Source: Chitinivorax sp. PXF-14 (GTDB lineage Bacteria; Pseudomonadota; Gammaproteobacteria; Burkholderiales; SCOH01). Taken from it: a stretch of 64,000 nucleotides of DNA. The notes below the pieces were generated by a model. It had not been told where the DNA came from. It was given only the letters and a program-made list of their open reading frames with translations, and did no database searches. The stretch is from NCBI RefSeq assembly GCF_040812015.1, contig NZ_JBFNXJ010000005.1:124001-188000 (forward strand), written 5' to 3'. This document shows, one piece after another, positions 30,777-39,324 of this stretch; position 1 is the stretch's first letter, and each line of letters begins with the position of its first letter. The translations under genes and the position numbers were made by a program.

Positions 30777-31496
30777 ATGTCGAGATTCACCCTGTCCACA
30801 CTGGCCCTGACGATGCTGGCGTCGGCCGCCACGGCGGCTGAGCTGCCGCTGTACCTGATGGAAGTGCCGCCGCTGACGATCAATTCGCCCGACCGCAAGG
30901 GTATCGTCGGCGACGTCGTGCTTGAAGCGATGAAACGCGCCGGCATCGAGCCCAGGCTGATCGTCGAACCCAGCCCGCGCGCGATGGCCAATGTCCAGAA
31001 CAAGGACAACGCGCTCATCATCCCGCTCGCACGCCTCAAGGAACGCGAGGACAAATACACCTGGATCGCCCCGGTTGCGCGCGTCAGCCGTGCCTTCTTC
31101 AGCCTCGGGCAACGTGCGGACAGCTTCGACGACGCGCGGCAGCAATTTCACGCGATCGCCGTATCGCGCGGCAGCGCCGGGCTCGATATCCTGCTCGAAC
31201 ATGGTTTTAGCCGCGATCAGATCGTCGTGGTCAACCAGGGCCTCTCCGCGCCCCGGATGCTGCTGGCCGGCCGGGTCGACGCCTGGTACAACCTGGTGCT
31301 CGAATCCCAGGTGCTGTTCAAGCAACTCGGCAAGCCGACAGCCCCGATGGGTGCCCCGCTCGGCTCCAGCGACCAGTACCTGGCCTGCTCGAAAACCTGC
31401 GACGAGCGCGTGGTGGCAAGGCTCGCCGAGGAAATCCGCGCCATGCAGGCGGACGGCAGCGCCCGCCGGATCGCAGCGCGCTACGACGACGACTAA
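30777..31496 (+). CDS. Orphan periplasmic binding protein (SBP_bac_3-like)
   Basis: 239 residues with signal peptide MSRFTLSTLALTMLASAATAA. The mature part has the family 3 pattern: LPLYLMEVPPLTINSPDRKGIVGDVVLEAMKRAGI, PSPRAMANVQNKDNALIIPLARLKER and the C-terminal half ending QADGSARRIAARY. A Cys pair (CSKTC) sits near 208. No transporter genes adjoin it, as for the similar gene at 10502; such solitary proteins are common in betaproteobacteria and their ligands are mostly unknown. Confidence 0.78.
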   Translation: MSRFTLSTLALTMLASAATAAELPLYLMEVPPLTINSPDRKGIVGDVVLEAMKRAGIEPRLIVEPSPRAMANVQNKDNALIIPLARLKEREDKYTWIAPVARVSRAFFSLGQRADSFDDARQQFHAIAVSRGSAGLDILLEHGFSRDQIVVVNQGLSAPRMLLAGRVDAWYNLVLESQVLFKQLGKPTAPMGAPLGSSDQYLACSKTCDERVVARLAEEIRAMQADGSARRIAARYDDD

Positions 31497-31632
31497 GCTG
31501 ATCGCGTCGCCGTCAGCCGCGTGCAGGGTAGGCCGGGATGCGCCACAGCCGGTCAACAAGAGTATTGGCGTTGAACTGGTGTCCGGATTCGCACGAATGC
31601 CCGTGCCGCCGCGCCCCCCGAGAGCCACGCCG

Positions 31633-32679
31633 CTATTCACCCGCCTTGCGGAACAACTCTGCGTATAGCTCACGCATTCTCGCCAGCTGACGGGCATCGG
31701 GCTCGGCTACGCCATAGCGGAAACGCTCGAACAGCAAGGTCAGCTCTGTCGCAGCCGCCTGCATCGGGCGCCGGCTGGAGACTGCCTGGCTCAGGAACTC
31801 GCGGGTATTCGCCGTCTTGGCGCGGGGTGCATCGTGCAAGGCAAAAAGCCGCTCCATTGCGCGATAAAACTGGATTGCGCCACGGCGCCCCGCCGCATGT
31901 CGCTTGAGCCTGGCGATGTACAGGTAATCGAATCGCGTCCGCAGCCAGGCAGCCGTCCGTATGTCACGGAACATGGCCACCATGCCCGCAGCCAGCAGAA
32001 TGAGCAACAGCGCGAACAGCGACCGGAGTATCGCCTCCAGGTTGTCCTTCAGCCACTGCCCCATGCGCTTCAGCTGATCGGCGAGCGTCGCGGAGACAGA
32101 GGCCCACGCTGGCTCGAGCGTGTCGCTGATGTCCGCCATGCGACGGATCGCGCTGGACTGCCATACGGGCATCCCTTTTTTCGTGGCGGCCTCGCGCATC
32201 CCGCCTGGCGTCGGCCATCCTCTCCACGGGGAAAGCGCCTCATCCCATTCGTTCCCGCCATCCCGCTGCGATGCATTGCCGTCGCCGCTGCCTGCCCCAC
32301 CCTGCCGTGAAGCGTCGGCGAAATCCGACTCGTCGAGCCTGCCCAACACACTCTTCTGGCCGTATTTCGATGCGAGATAGGGCCAGCTGGCTTGCGGGGT
32401 AAGCGCATACAACAAGCCCGCCAGGGCCAGAATCATGACCGTGGCGACGGTGGCCGCCGCCCCCTGGCCCGCCAGCCCGGTGTCTTTCAGGCTGCCGGCC
32501 CGAACATGCTGCGCCCGGCGGCCGATCTGCTCCGACACCAGCGTAAACACCACGGCGACCACGTAGGGCACGAGGTAGAACAGCATGGTCCAGTCGGCGC
32601 GATCATGCGAGGCCGCAAAAATCACCATGACGACGGACACCAGCCGTCCCATGTGCAACTGCCGGCGTGTCGTCGTCAC
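31633..32679 (-). CDS. DUF4129-type membrane protein (N-terminally truncated or fused remnant of a moxR operon)
   Basis: 348 residues from a GTG at 32679 (an ATG at 32652 is possible; neither has a ribosome-binding site). Membrane segments lie near 11-50, 77-96 and 215-236. The C-terminal 100 residues (FYRAMERLFALHDAPRAKTANTREFLSQAV ... ELTLLFERFRYGV) fit the DUF4129 domain that accompanies transglutaminase-like membrane proteins in moxR operons. The reading frame runs upstream without a stop into sequence that encodes MoxR C-terminal residues (RGTLALAKGAQ), so the true N-terminus appears lost and joined to the MoxR relic. DUF58 and transglutaminase genes normally between them are absent. Probably non-functional, though the frame is still open. 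Confidence 0.6.
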   Translation of the reverse strand: MTTTRRQLHMGRLVSVVMVIFAASHDRADWTMLFYLVPYVVAVVFTLVSEQIGRRAQHVRAGSLKDTGLAGQGAAATVATVMILALAGLLYALTPQASWPYLASKYGQKSVLGRLDESDFADASRQGGAGSGDGNASQRDGGNEWDEALSPWRGWPTPGGMREAATKKGMPVWQSSAIRRMADISDTLEPAWASVSATLADQLKRMGQWLKDNLEAILRSLFALLLILLAAGMVAMFRDIRTAAWLRTRFDYLYIARLKRHAAGRRGAIQFYRAMERLFALHDAPRAKTANTREFLSQAVSSRRPMQAAATELTLLFERFRYGVAEPDARQLARMRELYAELFRKAGE

Positions 32680-33116
32680 GCAGTTCTGCGCGCCCTTGGC
32701 GAGCGCCAGCGTTCCCCGCGGGCTACGCCGAGCCGCAGATCGGCATGGTCGCGGGTCGCGGCGGCAATGGCGGTGATGTAGCGCGCCACATCGGCGTGAA
32801 TGTGGACGGCCTTCACGGCCTCCCGCGCGGCAAGGATGTCGCGTTCACCGATGACGGCGGCCAGGGTATAGATTGGATGGGTCTGCGCCTGCGCCGCCAG
32901 TATCCGCAACTCCTCGTCCTGCGTCGGGTAGCCGACGTGCAGACGGGCGAAGAATCGGTTCCCCATGGCAATATCTGGCAGCGGCACCAGGCCGTGCGGA
33001 CGCGCGAAGACTAGCTTGGCGCAGGTGCCGACGGCAAAATCGACGCATATTATGCCGGATTGGAAATCGCGGCTCACCAGACAATCGCGCCCTTTGGCGA
33101 CCGAGGGGCCGCTCAA
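32676..33116 (-). pseudogene. MoxR-type AAA ATPase, truncated and frameshifted relic
   Basis: Only the C-terminal part of a MoxR ATPase is recognisable: RFFARLHVGYPTQDEELRIL, then AAREAVKAVHIHADVARYI and ATRDHADLRLGV. The Walker A, Walker B and sensor regions that should precede it are missing; the open frame upstream encodes no MoxR sequence and has no proper start (TTG only). Near 32725 one base appears deleted: adding it restores GVSPRGTLALAKGAQ, the conserved MoxR continuation, in the frame of the following DUF4129 gene. MoxR proteins act as chaperone-like ATPases for partner proteins with von Willebrand domains. This copy cannot be active. Confidence 0.75.
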
Positions 33117-33435
33117 CGTCCCCGTTCTCTTCGCGCCGGGCCCACTTTAAGTCGGCACACTCTAATTCGGCCCGCTGCGGGCAGACAGCCACCGGCAGGC
33201 CGGCACCCCGGCTTGCCAAACGCGGACGGCAGCGGTCGCCAAGCTGTGCTACGTTGCATGAAGCTGCATGCGGCCCACCGCGCCAGCCGCACCGCGAGCG
33301 GCAGAAACGGCAACCGTCCTGGCCGCCTGGCGTATCATTGCCCACCCGCTCACGGTGTCGGCCAGCCGCTTGACCCGCGTCAATGGCGCGCCGCCGCAAC
33401 CTTGCCACGATAACGTTTTGACCGATAGGCGCACC
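33117..33435. other. 319-base gap upstream of the MoxR relic
   Basis: No convincing gene on either strand; no MoxR N-terminal sequence in any frame. It contains the promoter of the DUF2189 gene near its right end. Confidence 0.5.
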
Positions 33436-34182
33436 ATGACCACTTCGCCGCTACGCCCCCTTGCCGTCCCTCCGCTGGCGCCCCGCGCCTGGCTGGTGGC
33501 GGGTTGGCGCAGCTATCTCGCCCAGCCGGCGGTCAGCTCGGCCTATGCGGCGCTGTTCGTACTGGCCGGCCTGTTTGGCAGTGCCATGGCGTGGCGTTTC
33601 GATCTGCTGCCGATGCTCTACCCGCTGGCGATGAGCTTCATGCTGGTGGGGCCGGTGGCGGCGACCGGGTTTTACCGCCTGTCCGCCGCGCGGCGCGCGG
33701 GGCAGCGCCCCGGCCTGGGCGAGGCGCTGCAGGCGTGGCGCGGGCATGCGGAGTTGTGGGTGCTGGCGATCTTCAGCGGCTTCCTGTGGCTGATCTGGAT
33801 GACCGATGCGGCGATTCTCTACGGCCTGTACTTCGGCTCGTCCCACCCCGGGCTGTTGCCGCAGTTCGGCTTCGAGCGCACCTGGCCGGCCTTCTCCGTG
33901 TTCGCCACGCTGATGTGGCTGCTGGTGGGCCTGATCATCTTTTCGGTCAACGCACTGTCGGTGCCCTTGCTGTTCGAGTCGCGGCTGAGCCTGCCGCTGG
34001 CCGTGGGCTGCAGCGTGCGGGCGATATTCGGCAACCCGCTGGCGATGTTCGGCTGGGCCATCGTGCTGACGCTGGTGGTGCTGGTGTCATTCATCGTGCC
34101 GCTGCTGTTTCTCGTCACGCTGCCGGTGCTCGCCTACGGCAGCGAGGCATGCTACCGCGACATCTATCCGCCGCCGGCATGA
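33436..34182 (+). CDS. DUF2189-family integral membrane protein
   Basis: 248 residues from ATG 33436. Six membrane segments are visible, with the family's landmarks: WLVAGWRSYLAQPAVSSAYAALFVLAG near the start, MLVGPVAATGFYRLSAARRAGQ in the middle, SLPLAVGCSVRAIFGNPLAMFGWAIV, and a C-terminal LPVLAYGSEACYRDIYPP. The family is common in proteobacteria and of unknown function, sometimes next to cytochrome oxidase genes; that context is absent here. The frame is open further upstream but lacks a start with a better site. Confidence 0.85.
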   Translation: MTTSPLRPLAVPPLAPRAWLVAGWRSYLAQPAVSSAYAALFVLAGLFGSAMAWRFDLLPMLYPLAMSFMLVGPVAATGFYRLSAARRAGQRPGLGEALQAWRGHAELWVLAIFSGFLWLIWMTDAAILYGLYFGSSHPGLLPQFGFERTWPAFSVFATLMWLLVGLIIFSVNALSVPLLFESRLSLPLAVGCSVRAIFGNPLAMFGWAIVLTLVVLVSFIVPLLFLVTLPVLAYGSEACYRDIYPPPA

Positions 34183-34206
34183 GCGCCCGCAGGCCGGTAA
34201 TCGCCG

Positions 34207-34881
34207 CTAGCGCAGCGCGGTGGCCTGCAAAATGGCCGTGGTCGCGCCCTCGGCGTCGATCAGCGTGAGCAGGTCGCCGTCGATGCGGTAGCGTGCCGTC
34301 CGTTCCAGCGCATGGGTGAACGCGGTTTCGGTGTCCATGCCGTTGACGCAAGCCATCATGGTAGTAGCAACATGGGCGAAGCGCAGGCTGTCGGCCTCTT
34401 GCTCGTAGCCGCCGAGCATGCGGTTGCAGCCGGCAAAGCCGTGCATGCGCTGCTCCTTGCTGGCCAGCACCAGGTGTGGCTCACGCTGACCCGAGGCGGG
34501 CAGGAAAGGCTGGCCGCCGACCTCGCGCAGACGCCAGTAGGTATCCTTCAAGCGCCAAGCTGCCTGCGTGTCGCGGCTTTCGCCGATGGCGGCGCGGCAC
34601 TCGACCGGGTCGCCCTTGCCGCGCGTCCAGCGCAGTTCATCCTCCTTGCCGCGCAGGCTGTACCGGCTGTTGCCGTAATGAAAGCCGGACCCGGCCGGTC
34701 GCGCGGGCAGCACCACGTCGCGCCCGCCCGGCAGGCGCAAGGTGGCGTGCTGGCCGTCAACGGCGAACAGCACCTGGATATTGGGCGGCTGCGCGCAGCG
34801 GTAGTCCACCAATTTGCCTTCCTGCGCCTGGGCGGCCGTGGCGGCGGCCATGGCAAGCAGCGCCATCAGCTTGATCGTCAT
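34207..34881 (-). CDS. Secreted MliC-like plus META (HslJ-like) two-domain protein
   Basis: 224 residues from ATG 34881 (GGAGGG 7 bases upstream). Signal peptide MTIKLMALLAMAAATAAQA; then an MliC/C-type lysozyme-inhibitor-like domain (VDYRCAQPPNIQVLFAVDGQHATLRL ... YSLRGKEDELRWTRGKGDPVECRA, about 22-97); then a META/HslJ domain (DTYWRLREVGGQPF ... MHGFAGCNRMLGGYEQ ... ATTMMACVNGMDTETAFTHAL, about 112-222). There is no lipobox, so the protein is likely free in the periplasm. MliC domains bind and block lysozyme; META domains occur in heat-inducible and envelope-stress proteins. Function as a combined unit is not known to me. Confidence 0.82.
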   Translation of the reverse strand: MTIKLMALLAMAAATAAQAQEGKLVDYRCAQPPNIQVLFAVDGQHATLRLPGGRDVVLPARPAGSGFHYGNSRYSLRGKEDELRWTRGKGDPVECRAAIGESRDTQAAWRLKDTYWRLREVGGQPFLPASGQREPHLVLASKEQRMHGFAGCNRMLGGYEQEADSLRFAHVATTMMACVNGMDTETAFTHALERTARYRIDGDLLTLIDAEGATTAILQATALR

Positions 34882-35057
34882 GATGCATCCCTCCTGTAGC
34901 TCGCTTTGCAGTCTAGCAGCCAGCCCGGCTTGAGCAATGACAGCCAGCCGGACGGACGCGCGACAACCGGCCGCCCGGCCGCGCAGCACATCGCCACATG
35001 ATCACAATGCCGCTTGCATTATCATGGCAGCCGTCGCCATCGTTTTCCGGACCACCC

Positions 35058-35651
35058 ATGCCGCATAACCCCGCCAAACCCGACGTCGAGATCCGCGACG
35101 TGCAGCTGCTTTCCGACAACTGGTATTTCCTGCGCAAGTACACCATCGATTACCGCCGCAGCGACGGCAGCTGGCAGCGCCAGATGCGCGAGGTGTACGA
35201 CCGCGGCAACGGCGCCACCATCCTGCTCTACAACCGCGAGCGCCAGTCGGTGGTGTTGATCCGCCAGTTCCGCCTGCCGACCTATCTCAACGACTACCAC
35301 GGCATGCTGATCGAGACCTGCGCTGGCCTGCTCGACGCCGACGACCCGGAAACCTGCATCCGTCGCGAGACCGAGGAGGAAACCGGCTACCGCGTGCGCC
35401 ATGTGCGCAAGGTGTTCGAGTCGTTCATGAGCCCGGGCGCGGTCACCGAGCGCATCCACTTCTTCGTGGGGGAATACGAGCCTACGGACAAGGTCGAGTC
35501 CGGCGGCGGCATCGAGCACGAAGGCGAGGACATCGAGGTGCTCGAACTCAAGCTGGACGAGGCGCTGGCGATGATCGAGCGCGGCGAGATCGTCGACGGC
35601 AAGACCATCATGCTGCTGCAGTACGCCAAGCTGCACGGGCTGCTGGGCTGA
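35058..35651 (+). CDS. nudK: NudK-type NUDIX hydrolase (GDP-mannose pyrophosphatase)
   Basis: 197 residues from ATG 35058; earlier in-frame ATGs exist at 34998 and 35007 without good sites. Start [21 protein letters not shown], then [31 protein letters not shown], and a NUDIX box [20 protein letters not shown] with the REtEEE catalytic core, followed by [21 protein letters not shown]. All match E. coli NudK, which hydrolyses GDP-mannose to GMP and mannose-1-phosphate. The NudK-style box, one residue shorter than the general NUDIX pattern, is retained. The stop codon lies in a GC-rich inverted repeat (35648-35670) that may end transcription. Confidence 0.9.
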   Translation: MPHNPAKPDVEIRDVQLLSDNWYFLRKYTIDYRRSDGSWQRQMREVYDRGNGATILLYNRERQSVVLIRQFRLPTYLNDYHGMLIETCAGLLDADDPETCIRRETEEETGYRVRHVRKVFESFMSPGAVTERIHFFVGEYEPTDKVESGGGIEHEGEDIEVLELKLDEALAMIERGEIVDGKTIMLLQYAKLHGLLG

Positions 35652-35772
35652 GCCGGGCGCCCGGGCTCAGCCTGCGGGCCAACACCGGCGCGGCCTGTAG
35701 CCTGGCTGCAGGCCGCGCCCATGGCTCACTCCGGCGATGCGGCGAGAGTCGGGCAAAGCTGGGCGGTGGCGT

Positions 35773-36441
35773 TCATAACGCCAGCCCGTCGCGCTGGTCG
35801 GCGGTGCAGGCGCGGCGTTCGAGCCAGGCCGCGATGCCGGCGGCGGACAGATACGAGGCAAACAGCGACACGGCCATCGCCGTGGTCGTCGGTGGCGGCG
35901 GCGCGACGATCGCGTACACCTGCGTCGCCACCAGCAGCAGCGTCAACAGCCAGGCTGCCCGCGCCTCGCGCCGTGTCGGCCGCGCCACGGCCAGGTAGCC
36001 GAGCAGGCCCAGCACCAGCAGCGACAGCTCGAGCCCGTTGGCGAACGCCGGATAGTTCCACAGGCTGGTGCCGAGCCGCGGCTCGGCACCGTGCAGCGTC
36101 ATGTCAGGGCGATGGATGATCACATCGAGGAACCAGTGCGACAGCACGGTGAGGCTGACGATGAAGGCCGCGCGCCGGTTCTGCAGGCAGCGCATCGTGA
36201 CGAAATAGGCGAGCACCGCCCAGCCCGCGTTGCCGAGCAAACTGTGGGTGAAGGGCACGTATTCGATGACCAGCGGGTTGCTGGGCAGCGAGAAATCGAG
36301 CGACACGCGCTCGATGCCGAACAGCAGCAGCACGTCGAGCACGATGTCGACGGCCTGCGCCGCCAGCAGCACGGCCCACCACGGCAGGCGCGGCGCCAGT
36401 GTCTTGGCGGCGAAGCTCGCCGAGTAATGTCCCGCCAGCAT
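35773..36441 (-). CDS. Multi-pass membrane protein, DUF457/YdjM-like (tentative)
   Basis: 222 residues with about six membrane segments. GHYSASFAAKTLAPRLPWWAV at the start, YVPFTHSLLGNAGWAVL and SHWFLDVIIHRPDMTL are the landmarks; the FTHS and SHxxxD arrangement resembles the membrane-bound metal-dependent hydrolases of the YdjM/DUF457 group. An enzymatic role is unproven. It lies 16 bases after the SnoaL-like gene, in the same direction, so the two are probably co-transcribed. Confidence 0.6.
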   Translation of the reverse strand: MLAGHYSASFAAKTLAPRLPWWAVLLAAQAVDIVLDVLLLFGIERVSLDFSLPSNPLVIEYVPFTHSLLGNAGWAVLAYFVTMRCLQNRRAAFIVSLTVLSHWFLDVIIHRPDMTLHGAEPRLGTSLWNYPAFANGLELSLLVLGLLGYLAVARPTRREARAAWLLTLLLVATQVYAIVAPPPPTTTAMAVSLFASYLSAAGIAAWLERRACTADQRDGLAL

Positions 36442-36457
36442 GGTGTCTCCCTTGTGA

Positions 36458-36949
36458 TTATTTGAGCTGCTTCAGGCCGCGCAGCATTCTCAACAATAGC
36501 AGCAGGCTTGCCGGCCGGCGCAGGCTGACGCCGCGCAGCAGCTGCCTGAGCAGCGTCAGCGCGTCGAAATACACGCGCTCGCAGACGAGCCGCTCGCCCT
36601 CGAAGATAAAGAAGGCCGTCATGCGGCACACGAAGGTCTGGCCGGTGGCCGGCAGCCCGTGGTAGGCGCCGTGCTGCGTGCCGGACAGCGTGAATTCGAC
36701 GACGACCGCATCGTCGGTATGGCGCAGCGAGATCAGCTCGTTGCGCTGATCCGGGAAGGCCCGGCGCGAGTCGCGGTAATAGCCGTTGACGGCGTCGTGG
36801 CCGTCGTACACCTCTCCGGTGGCGACGATTTCGTAATGCGGATGCGGAAAGGTCGATAACACGCTCTCGAAATCGAGCAAGTTCTCATCGGCCATGTGGG
36901 CGCGCACGATGGCTTCGCGCCGGTTGCGCAGATCGATCTGGATGGTCAT
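36458..36949 (-). CDS. SnoaL/NTF2-like protein
   Basis: 163 residues. The first 125 form an NTF2-like cone fold typical of SnoaL-like and ester-cyclase proteins: RREAIVRAHMADENLLDFESVLSTF, GEVYDGHDAVNGYYRDSRRAFPD, and a strand-rich core ending RMTAFFIFEGERLVCERVYFD. The last 35 residues are Leu/Arg-rich (LLRQLLRGVSLRRPASLLLLLRMLRGLKQLK) and may form an amphipathic helix. Such proteins bind hydrophobic small molecules; the substrate is unknown. It is divergent from an AraC regulator (86 bases between starts), which may control it. Confidence 0.78.
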   Translation of the reverse strand: MTIQIDLRNRREAIVRAHMADENLLDFESVLSTFPHPHYEIVATGEVYDGHDAVNGYYRDSRRAFPDQRNELISLRHTDDAVVVEFTLSGTQHGAYHGLPATGQTFVCRMTAFFIFEGERLVCERVYFDALTLLRQLLRGVSLRRPASLLLLLRMLRGLKQLK

Positions 36950-37035
36950 GGTCAGTCCCGCCCGCAGCTTGCGGGCAGCCTCGGTAATTGGTCAAAATGG
37001 GCCTGCAGCCCGACAACGCCCGCATTCTCGGATAG

Positions 37036-38106
37036 ATGACCGATACCGTATTGACGACACCGACAAGCCGATTGACCGCAGCGACACGCTACGGTGTCGC
37101 GATGCACTACGTGCGCCTGCTGCTCGACTACGCGGCCGAACGCGGCCTCGCCGCCGAGCGGCTGTGGCTCGCGGTGGGTGCAGACCCGGCATTGCTCGGC
37201 GACGCCGATGGCCGGCTCGATTTCGACACCTTTCTCAAGCTCTGCGGCTGGCTTGCCCAGGAACTCGACGACCCCTCGCTGGGCCTGCACCTGGGCCAGT
37301 CGATCAAGCCCGGCTACTACGGCCCGCACGGCTTCAGCCTGATCAGCTGCGGCAACGCGCGCGAGCTGATGCGGCGCTCGATGCGCTATTCCTCGCTGGT
37401 ACTCGATGCCTATCGCAACGAAATCAAGCAGGATGGCGATACCATCGTGCGCTACTGGCGCAGCAATCTGCCGCTGACGCATGAAGACGGCCGCCGCATC
37501 GACGAGCAGAGCATGGCGGCCTGGATCACCCTCGCCCGCTGGATGCTCGGCGACGACAGCATCGCGCCGGACTGGGTATCGTTCCGCCACCCGGCGCCGG
37601 CCGGGCTGGCCGCCTACGAGGCGCTGTTCCGCTGCCCGCTGCGCTTTGCCGCCGAGGATACGGCCGTGGCCTTTCCGGCGCGCTATCTCGACCGCGCCCT
37701 CCCGCAGGCCAATGCCCAGGTGGCGCAGATGATGGACGCGCTGTGCGCGCAGCTGCTGCAGCGCCTGCAGGCCGAGCGCAGCCCGGCCTGGCTGGCCGAT
37801 TGCGAGCGCACCATCGTGCGCTCGTTCGAAGGCCAGGTGCCCGAGCTCGCCGGCATTGCCGCCGCCATCGGCATGGCACCGCGCGAGCTGCGCCACCGTC
37901 TGGCCGAGCACGGCCTGAATTTCCGCGAGCTGGCCGACCGGCTGCGCCACGAGCTGGCGCGGGACTACCTGGCCAAGCCCGCCCTGAGCCTGGTCGACAT
38001 CGCCTATCTGCTGGGCTTCTCCGAACAGAGCGCTTTCCAGCGCGCCTTCAAACGCTGGGCGGGCTGCACGCCGGGCGAATACCGCCGCAACGGTGGCAAC
38101 GCATAG
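37036..38106 (+). CDS. AraC-family transcriptional regulator (OruR/Arabinose_bd type)
   Basis: 356 residues. An N-terminal arabinose_bd-type sensor domain (TRYGVAMHYVRLLLDYAAERGL ... LGLHLGQSIKPGYYGPHGFSLISCGNARELMRRSMRYSSL) precedes a C-terminal AraC DNA-binding domain (LAGIAAAIGMAPRELRHRLAEHGLNFRELADRLR ... LVDIAYLLGFSEQSAFQRAFKRWAGCTPGEYRR). Regulators of this layout control catabolic or membrane-lipid genes in response to an unknown ligand. The adjacent divergent SnoaL-like/membrane protein pair is the likeliest target. Confidence 0.9.
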   Translation: MTDTVLTTPTSRLTAATRYGVAMHYVRLLLDYAAERGLAAERLWLAVGADPALLGDADGRLDFDTFLKLCGWLAQELDDPSLGLHLGQSIKPGYYGPHGFSLISCGNARELMRRSMRYSSLVLDAYRNEIKQDGDTIVRYWRSNLPLTHEDGRRIDEQSMAAWITLARWMLGDDSIAPDWVSFRHPAPAGLAAYEALFRCPLRFAAEDTAVAFPARYLDRALPQANAQVAQMMDALCAQLLQRLQAERSPAWLADCERTIVRSFEGQVPELAGIAAAIGMAPRELRHRLAEHGLNFRELADRLRHELARDYLAKPALSLVDIAYLLGFSEQSAFQRAFKRWAGCTPGEYRRNGGNA

Positions 38107-38204
38107 CGATTCCAGAATATGTAAGTGATTCGTTAGTCTGGCCGCAATATGCTGATCTGGATAGCAAATCCCCGGCCATGCCTATCATCACAGGAGGTCG
38201 CATC

Positions 38205-39275
38205 ATGTGCACACGTGTTCATCGCCACTCCATCTTCTGCATCCTGCCGCCCCATATCCTGCGGGCCATCGCCACGAACTCGGCGCAACAGCCAGAACGC
38301 GAGGCCGCGCTGAGAACCCTGTCGCTCGACAGCACCTTCCGCAGCCTGCGTCTTGCCGGCGGCATCCCCACCGGCCGGCCGCACATCGCCCGCCTGGGCG
38401 CGGAGGAAGGCAGCAAGCAGCGCACCATCTACAGCGCCAACGGCCACCAGGACCTGCCCGGCGAAATCATGCGCAAGGAAGGCAGTACGCCGAGCAGCGA
38501 CGTGGCCGCCAACGAAGCCTATGACGGCTTGGGCTCGACCTATGACTTCTACTGGGAAAACTTCGCCCGCCATTCGATCGACGATGAAGGCATGCCGCTG
38601 AACGCCACCATCCACTATGGCAGCAAGTACAACAACGCCTTCTGGAACGGCGAACAGATGGTGTTCGGCGACGGCGACGGCGCCATCTTCGAACGCTTCA
38701 CCAAGTGTCTCGATGTCATCGGCCATGAGCTGACGCACGGCGTGACGCAGGACGAAGCCGGCCTGATCTACCAGTTCCAGCCCGGCGCGCTCAACGAGTC
38801 GGTGTCGGACGTGTTCGGCTCGCTGATCAAGCAGTTCCAGCTCAAGCAGACCGCCGACAAGGCCGACTGGCTGATCGGTGCGGGGCTGTTCACCAGCCGC
38901 ATCCAAGGCAAGGCGCTGCGCTCGATGGCGGCACCGGGCACGGCCTATGACGACCCGACGCTGGGCAAGGACCCGCAACCCGCTCACATGCGCAACCTGG
39001 TGCGCACCTTCGAGGACAACGGCGGCGTGCACATCAATTCGGGCATCCCCAATCACGCCTTCTACCTTGCCGCCACCAAGCTCGGTGGCTACGCTTGGGA
39101 AAAGGCCGGCCGCATCTGGTACGAAACACTGAAGGACGCGCGCCTGCGGCCGAATGCCGGTTTCTCGCGCTTCGCCAAGCTGACCGTATCGGTTGCCGGC
39201 CGCCTCTACGGCGCAACCAGCTCCGAAGCCAAGGCTGTCGGTGATGCATGGAAGGAAGTTGGCGTCAGGACCTGA
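38205..39275 (+). CDS. Protealysin-type M4 metallopeptidase
   Basis: 356 residues from ATG 38205, which has a strong CAGGAGG site. There is no signal peptide; the start (MCTRVHRHSIFCILPPHILRAIA) is the short propeptide typical of protealysin-like enzymes rather than the long thermolysin type. The zinc motif HELTH is at 174-178, the third ligand Glu198 in NESVSD, and the catalytic-region His in NGGVHINSGIPNHAFYLAA. All catalytic residues are present. Protealysins are exported by unknown means or act inside the cell, cleaving actin-like and outer-membrane proteins. The next gene, 49 bases on, encodes an emfourin-type inhibitor. Confidence 0.93.
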   Translation: MCTRVHRHSIFCILPPHILRAIATNSAQQPEREAALRTLSLDSTFRSLRLAGGIPTGRPHIARLGAEEGSKQRTIYSANGHQDLPGEIMRKEGSTPSSDVAANEAYDGLGSTYDFYWENFARHSIDDEGMPLNATIHYGSKYNNAFWNGEQMVFGDGDGAIFERFTKCLDVIGHELTHGVTQDEAGLIYQFQPGALNESVSDVFGSLIKQFQLKQTADKADWLIGAGLFTSRIQGKALRSMAAPGTAYDDPTLGKDPQPAHMRNLVRTFEDNGGVHINSGIPNHAFYLAATKLGGYAWEKAGRIWYETLKDARLRPNAGFSRFAKLTVSVAGRLYGATSSEAKAVGDAWKEVGVRT

Positions 39276-39324
39276 TGCCGGGCGCCGCCGCGGCCACCAC
39301 CGCGGCGGCCTCACGGGAGGGAAG

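Noticed and set aside
37743-38204. Possible long N-terminal extension of the M4 peptidase
   Set aside because: The upstream part overlaps the AraC gene in another frame and is Arg/Ala-rich; the CAGGAGG site and protealysin-type start at 38205 are clear.
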